Source: Ophioceras dolichostomum (taxonomy: Eukaryota > Ascomycota > Sordariomycetes > Magnaporthales > Ophioceraceae). From it: a stretch of DNA of 33,234 bases. The notes under the pieces were generated by a model. The model made no database searches. It was not told where the DNA came from and saw only the letters and a list, made by a program, of their open reading frames with translations. Location of the stretch: positions 1 through 33,234 of the forward strand of contig PYST01000280.1 of assembly GCA_003049485.1 (NCBI GenBank), read 5' to 3'. Numbering within the stretch: position 1 is the first letter of the stretch; every line of letters begins with the position of its first letter. The position numbers and the translations under genes are program-made. This document shows positions 30,083-33,234 of this stretch, one piece after another.

Positions 30083-31250
30083 ATGTCATCGTTTGAGCAG
30101 TACCAGAACGAAGAGTCTACAGTGACCAAGCCCTTCGAGGAGGAGTATCGAGACAACTCTGAATACCGCCTGGAAGGCCTCGAGCAACAGACCACACCCA
30201 CGCAGTCCCAGAAGGGCAAACGAAAGAGCAACAGATCACACTCCGGCTCAGACACCGAAACGGGTCCTCGCAAGATGCCTTCAGGCTCGTCCAAGCCTTC
30301 CTCTTCTTCCGGCTCGAAGAAGTCCGGCTCCTCGTCCAAGGGCTCCTCCAAGAACGACGACTGGAGTGAGGTCACCGACCCTGAGGAGCGGCGCCGTATC
30401 CAGAACCGGATTGCCCAGCGCAAGTTCCGTACGTACATCACGCCATCCATCCGTTCACCCCCTTTTTCCCCACATGGCATGTTTTGATGCCGTTAATTCG
30501 TCCCAAACTAACCAGCTTTCCACTATTAATTCGAACAGGCGGCAAGGCCAAGGAGGCCAAAGAGAAGAGCGAGCGGGACCAGCGCAACCAGGAGAACGCG
30601 GGCAGCAGCTACCGCGTGCCCGCGGCCAGCGACATGACGGGCGAGGACGACACCCTCTCGTCCCTCTCCGGCCTGCCCTGGGGCGGCGTCAACATGCGGT
30701 ACGTGGTCGAGCGCGGCCACGAGGGCAACAGCCAGGGCAGCCCCCAGCTGTCCTCTGACCAGGCCTATGGTGAGAACAATCAATACCTTAGTCCCTTCGG
30801 CGGCGGCGGCTACCAACAACACGGTGGCAGCAGTTGGGACGACAGCACCGGCACCGGCACCGAGGACCAGCAGCAGTACTACGACTACGACCAGCAAAAC
30901 CAGTATTCGTACTACGACTATGGCAACAACGGTACTGGCCAGTGAGGTGGAGGAAGCCAACCAAGGTGCGTTCCTTTTTTTGTCCCCGTGAGTCAGGCAG
31001 AAACAAGGAGGGAGGGAGACGGGGAATCACTATCAAGGCCGGTGACGAGAGAGGCCATTGGGCTGGCCATTGGGGTTTGCTGGGTACGTGTACTGATGGC
31101 AAACAACTCGGCACAACAGGATTTGCGAGCACCGAGAGCTCCAACCCCCTTCCCCTTGGCGACGACGCCGTGAGATACACAGAGGATGGCTCCCCCAACT
31201 CCCCCAGGAGCACCAGCACAACCCCCAAGGCCTCCGAGAGGCCGTCTTGA
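30083..31250 (+). CDS. bZIP-like basic-region protein without leucine zipper
   Basis: Exon 1 is 30083-30428. Intron 1 is 30429-30538 (GTACGT, CTAAC branch point, AACAG). Exon 2 starts at 30539. The splice rebuilds DPEERRRIQNRIAQRKFRGK (residues 99-118), which fits the bZIP basic signature N-x7-R (N108, R116). Intron 1 splits the Arg-116 codon. No Leu heptads follow (KAKEAKEKSERDQRNQENAG). The N-terminus is acidic/Gln-rich then Ser/Lys-rich; a Gln/Tyr-rich stretch comes later. Without further splicing the frame stops at 30945 (250 aa). A second intron ending at 31119 (CTGAT branch point, AACAG) would add GFASTESSNPLPLGDDAVRY and a Ser/Thr-rich end, stopping at 31250. Its donor may be 30932 (GTACTG, 289 aa) or 30770 (GTGAGA, 235 aa). 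The exon-like codon use up to 31250 made me choose the longer span. Likely nuclear; DNA binding is inferred only. Confidence 0.75.
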
Positions 31251-33212
31251 CGTTCCTGTTTCCTCGCCCGGGGACACACACACGGTCCCATTCGAGTTGA
31301 CGGGAAGCGATCCAAGACAGGGCTTGCAGCATGGGTATGGCTTCCGGCACAGCTCCAATCACTTCTTGCTTGCCCTGACAGACCACTCCCCTCTCTGGTG
31401 GATACTAGGACAGTAGGGCATGTCTTCTCTTTCCCATTCCCCCTCTCATGCGTATACCCCACCCCCTCCCCCCTCCTGTATTACTTCACTTCCTTCCCCC
31501 CTTCCCCTCTCCAGGCAGACTTCGGTAGAAGTCTCCCCATTTTCTCTTTTCGTTTTCAAACTTTCTTGCATTATTCAGTTCTCCTTTTTTTTTCTTCTCA
31601 TCTCTCCACAATCATTAGTGGCCCCCTGCAGGTTAGGGGGATTTTCAGGCATTTCATGGGATGGAGAGAGATCAGTGGCACCTTCGGCGCTAGGGAACAA
31701 CAAAAAGGGAACATTATACTATGGCATGGAAATCGCAACCATCATGAACGGACGGAACGGACGGACAGCACATCTCCCCATATTAGATAGACGGCTACGG
31801 CATGGCTTCAGGACAAGGTAACGGCAGGCAGGCAGCCAGCCAGGGACAGGTACGGTTTTTCGGACGGATCATTGGTTTCGGCACATAGAGTTAGGTCAGG
31901 CAGATACGGGACATCGAATAAACGACTCCCCTTATTACTTGCCATCAAGCGAAAGTGTGAAGTGAGAGCATCCTTGCCCTGGATCCCACCTAGAAATTTC
32001 TCTGCCTCCTGGAAGAAAGAGAGTCCCAACATAGCATGGCCGCCCTTCTCCCTTCCTCTTCCACTCGGTTGACGCACTGAGTGGACGGACTTCTCGGCTG
32101 GATGATGTGGCTGGCGGCATGTCGAGGGCCACGACAGAGCAGGTCTCCTCGTCTCCGGGTACCTGCCTCCTATACAGTGTCTGCTGACCTCCCTCCGCTA
32201 ACTCTCTCTCTCTCTCTGTGGTCAACTCCATATAACGAACGACACCCGACAGCGACAACGGAGACCCGCCTCGGAGCTCAGGCAGCAACCCGTCTCCGTC
32301 CATACCTTGTTTTGCCAAGTTCCCTCCCGTGCGCGCGCGCGCACGAGAAAGAGGCGAAGAGGAGACATACATAGATAGGTAGGTAGGTACCTAGGCACGA
32401 GGCAACTAGTTGTATTACGTCGTACCGTCTACCATGAGTGGAGGGAAGTCAGGCCGGGATAGAGAGGAGCATGATAATTGGTTACGTCCTAGGGAAGCTA
32501 CATCGGTACTCACATCACGGAAGGGAAGAGAAAGAAAGGGGCCGAAAAAAGAGATTGTATTGTCTTGGCAAGTGCCTGAAACTGATTGGCCTTGGGATTG
32601 ATGACGATGGGCGAGGCGGATGGATGCCTGGAAGCAATATGCAACTCTGAACCTATGCAGGAAGTCTGCTGCCACCACTGCAGCACCACCCACCCACAAC
32701 CCACCACCTGCCATGGCAAGCACACCACCCACCGTAACCTCAGCACCCCACCACCACCTCGTGCGCACACAGACAAAAAGAACGTACATCAACCCAAGCC
32801 ACAAAATGTGGTCGATGCATTAGTCCCGCATACATGGAATGGATGGAGAGAAGACGCAAGAGAATGTTCAAGAAGCATTAGAAACCATCGATTGTTAATT
32901 GCCTGAGGTCCCTACGCCTGCCCTCCGTGGGACATGTATGTAGGGCGTTCTCTGACCAGTGGAAAAAGTGTGGTGGGTGCCATCTAGATTGTCATTAGTT
33001 TTCTCTTCTGTGGCTTGCAGAAGGGCGCGGGGGGCGTTTTCTGGAAGAAGTAAAAGAACCTCTTTGGTCACCCACTCCAAATCCACAGACAGATTCCACA
33101 CATCACCACCATTACATCACGCACCTCCTGCTCGTGAACTGTGATACTGCAGCCAAGGCTCGCAGCTTGCAGAGGAGGAGGGGGGAAGGGGTCCTTCCAG
33201 TGAGGCCGGACT
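31251..33212. other. intergenic region
   Basis: No supported gene. A long pyrimidine tract (about 31420-31620) resembles a promoter or leader, but no convincing start and frame follow it. There is one ACCTAGGT-type motif (32375-32395), a CGCGCG run at about 32333-32342, and CT repeats at 32203-32218. Confidence 0.5.
32375..32395. repeat. dispersed ACCTAGGT-type motif
   Basis: ATAGGTAGGTAGGTACCTAGG: TAGG units on one side and CCTAGG on the other. Confidence 0.6.
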
Positions 33213-33234
33213 CCCCCCCCCCCCCCAAAAAAAA
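33213..33234. other. terminal homopolymers, probable contig end
   Basis: 14 C followed by 8 A at the very end of the window. Not a telomere repeat. Like the internal gap, it suggests the assembly breaks at poly-C. Confidence 0.7.

Noticed and set aside
33213..33234. Telomere at the window end
   Set aside because: C14 then A8 is not a TTAGGG/CCCTAA repeat; CCTA-type motifs elsewhere are also not telomeric repeats.

Overview
The window looks like a piece of filamentous ascomycete (Pezizomycotina) nuclear genome, probably Sordariomycetes. Reasons: short GT..AG introns with CTAAC/CTGAT-like branch points, C/G-ending codons in the conserved genes, long gene-poor spacers full of pyrimidine tracts and microsatellites, short dispersed ACCTAGGT-type motifs, and fungal-type proteins (F-box/Sec10 recyclin, Irc20/SHPRH-like SNF2-RING ATPase, mitoribosomal mS41 with an IGR motif, a DUF7924-type protein). 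The species cannot be named from the sequence alone.

Layout. (1) 1-7.4 kb is an accessory, decaying block: a 5'-truncated, frameshifted protein with a PD-(D/E)XK-like motif (1-688, +); a Trp-rich protein with an EHDS coding minisatellite and no good ATG (about 884-1858, -); a pseudogene paralogue of it carrying two nonsense changes of the CpA-to-TpA type (3378-4106, -); and a DUF7924-like protein with a frameshift and a Glu-to-Lys change in its hallmark motif (5298-7338, -). A 135-bp GA microsatellite and a CA microsatellite lie between them. (2) 7.8-11.1 kb is a conserved recyclin-1 gene (-, two exons). (3) 11.1-13.8 kb is a spacer with an assembly gap inside a poly-C tract and a RecQ-like helicase remnant lacking both ends of the motor. 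(4) 13.8-19.1 kb is a large SNF2/RING gene (-, three exons) whose 3' end runs into an acidic-repeat minisatellite. (5) A 785-bp divergent promoter separates it from mS41 (19864-20601, +). (6) 20.6-30.1 kb holds no gene I can support firmly, one weak coding candidate near 27 kb, a perfect 10 x 8-bp minisatellite and many ACCTAGGT-type motifs. (7) 30083-31250 (+) is a spliced gene for a bZIP-like basic-region protein without a leucine zipper, with a long pyrimidine-rich leader and TATA box. (8) The tail to 33234 is non-coding as far as I can see and stops in a C/A homopolymer, probably a contig end.

The conserved genes (membrane recycling, chromatin/ubiquitin, mitochondrial translation, a candidate DNA-binding protein) have no obvious joint pathway; they are ordinary neighbours. 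The interesting part is the accessory block at the left, where two unrelated-looking fungal families with nuclease-like motifs sit beside a duplicated, partly inactivated unknown family, and the RecQ remnant wedged between two conserved genes.
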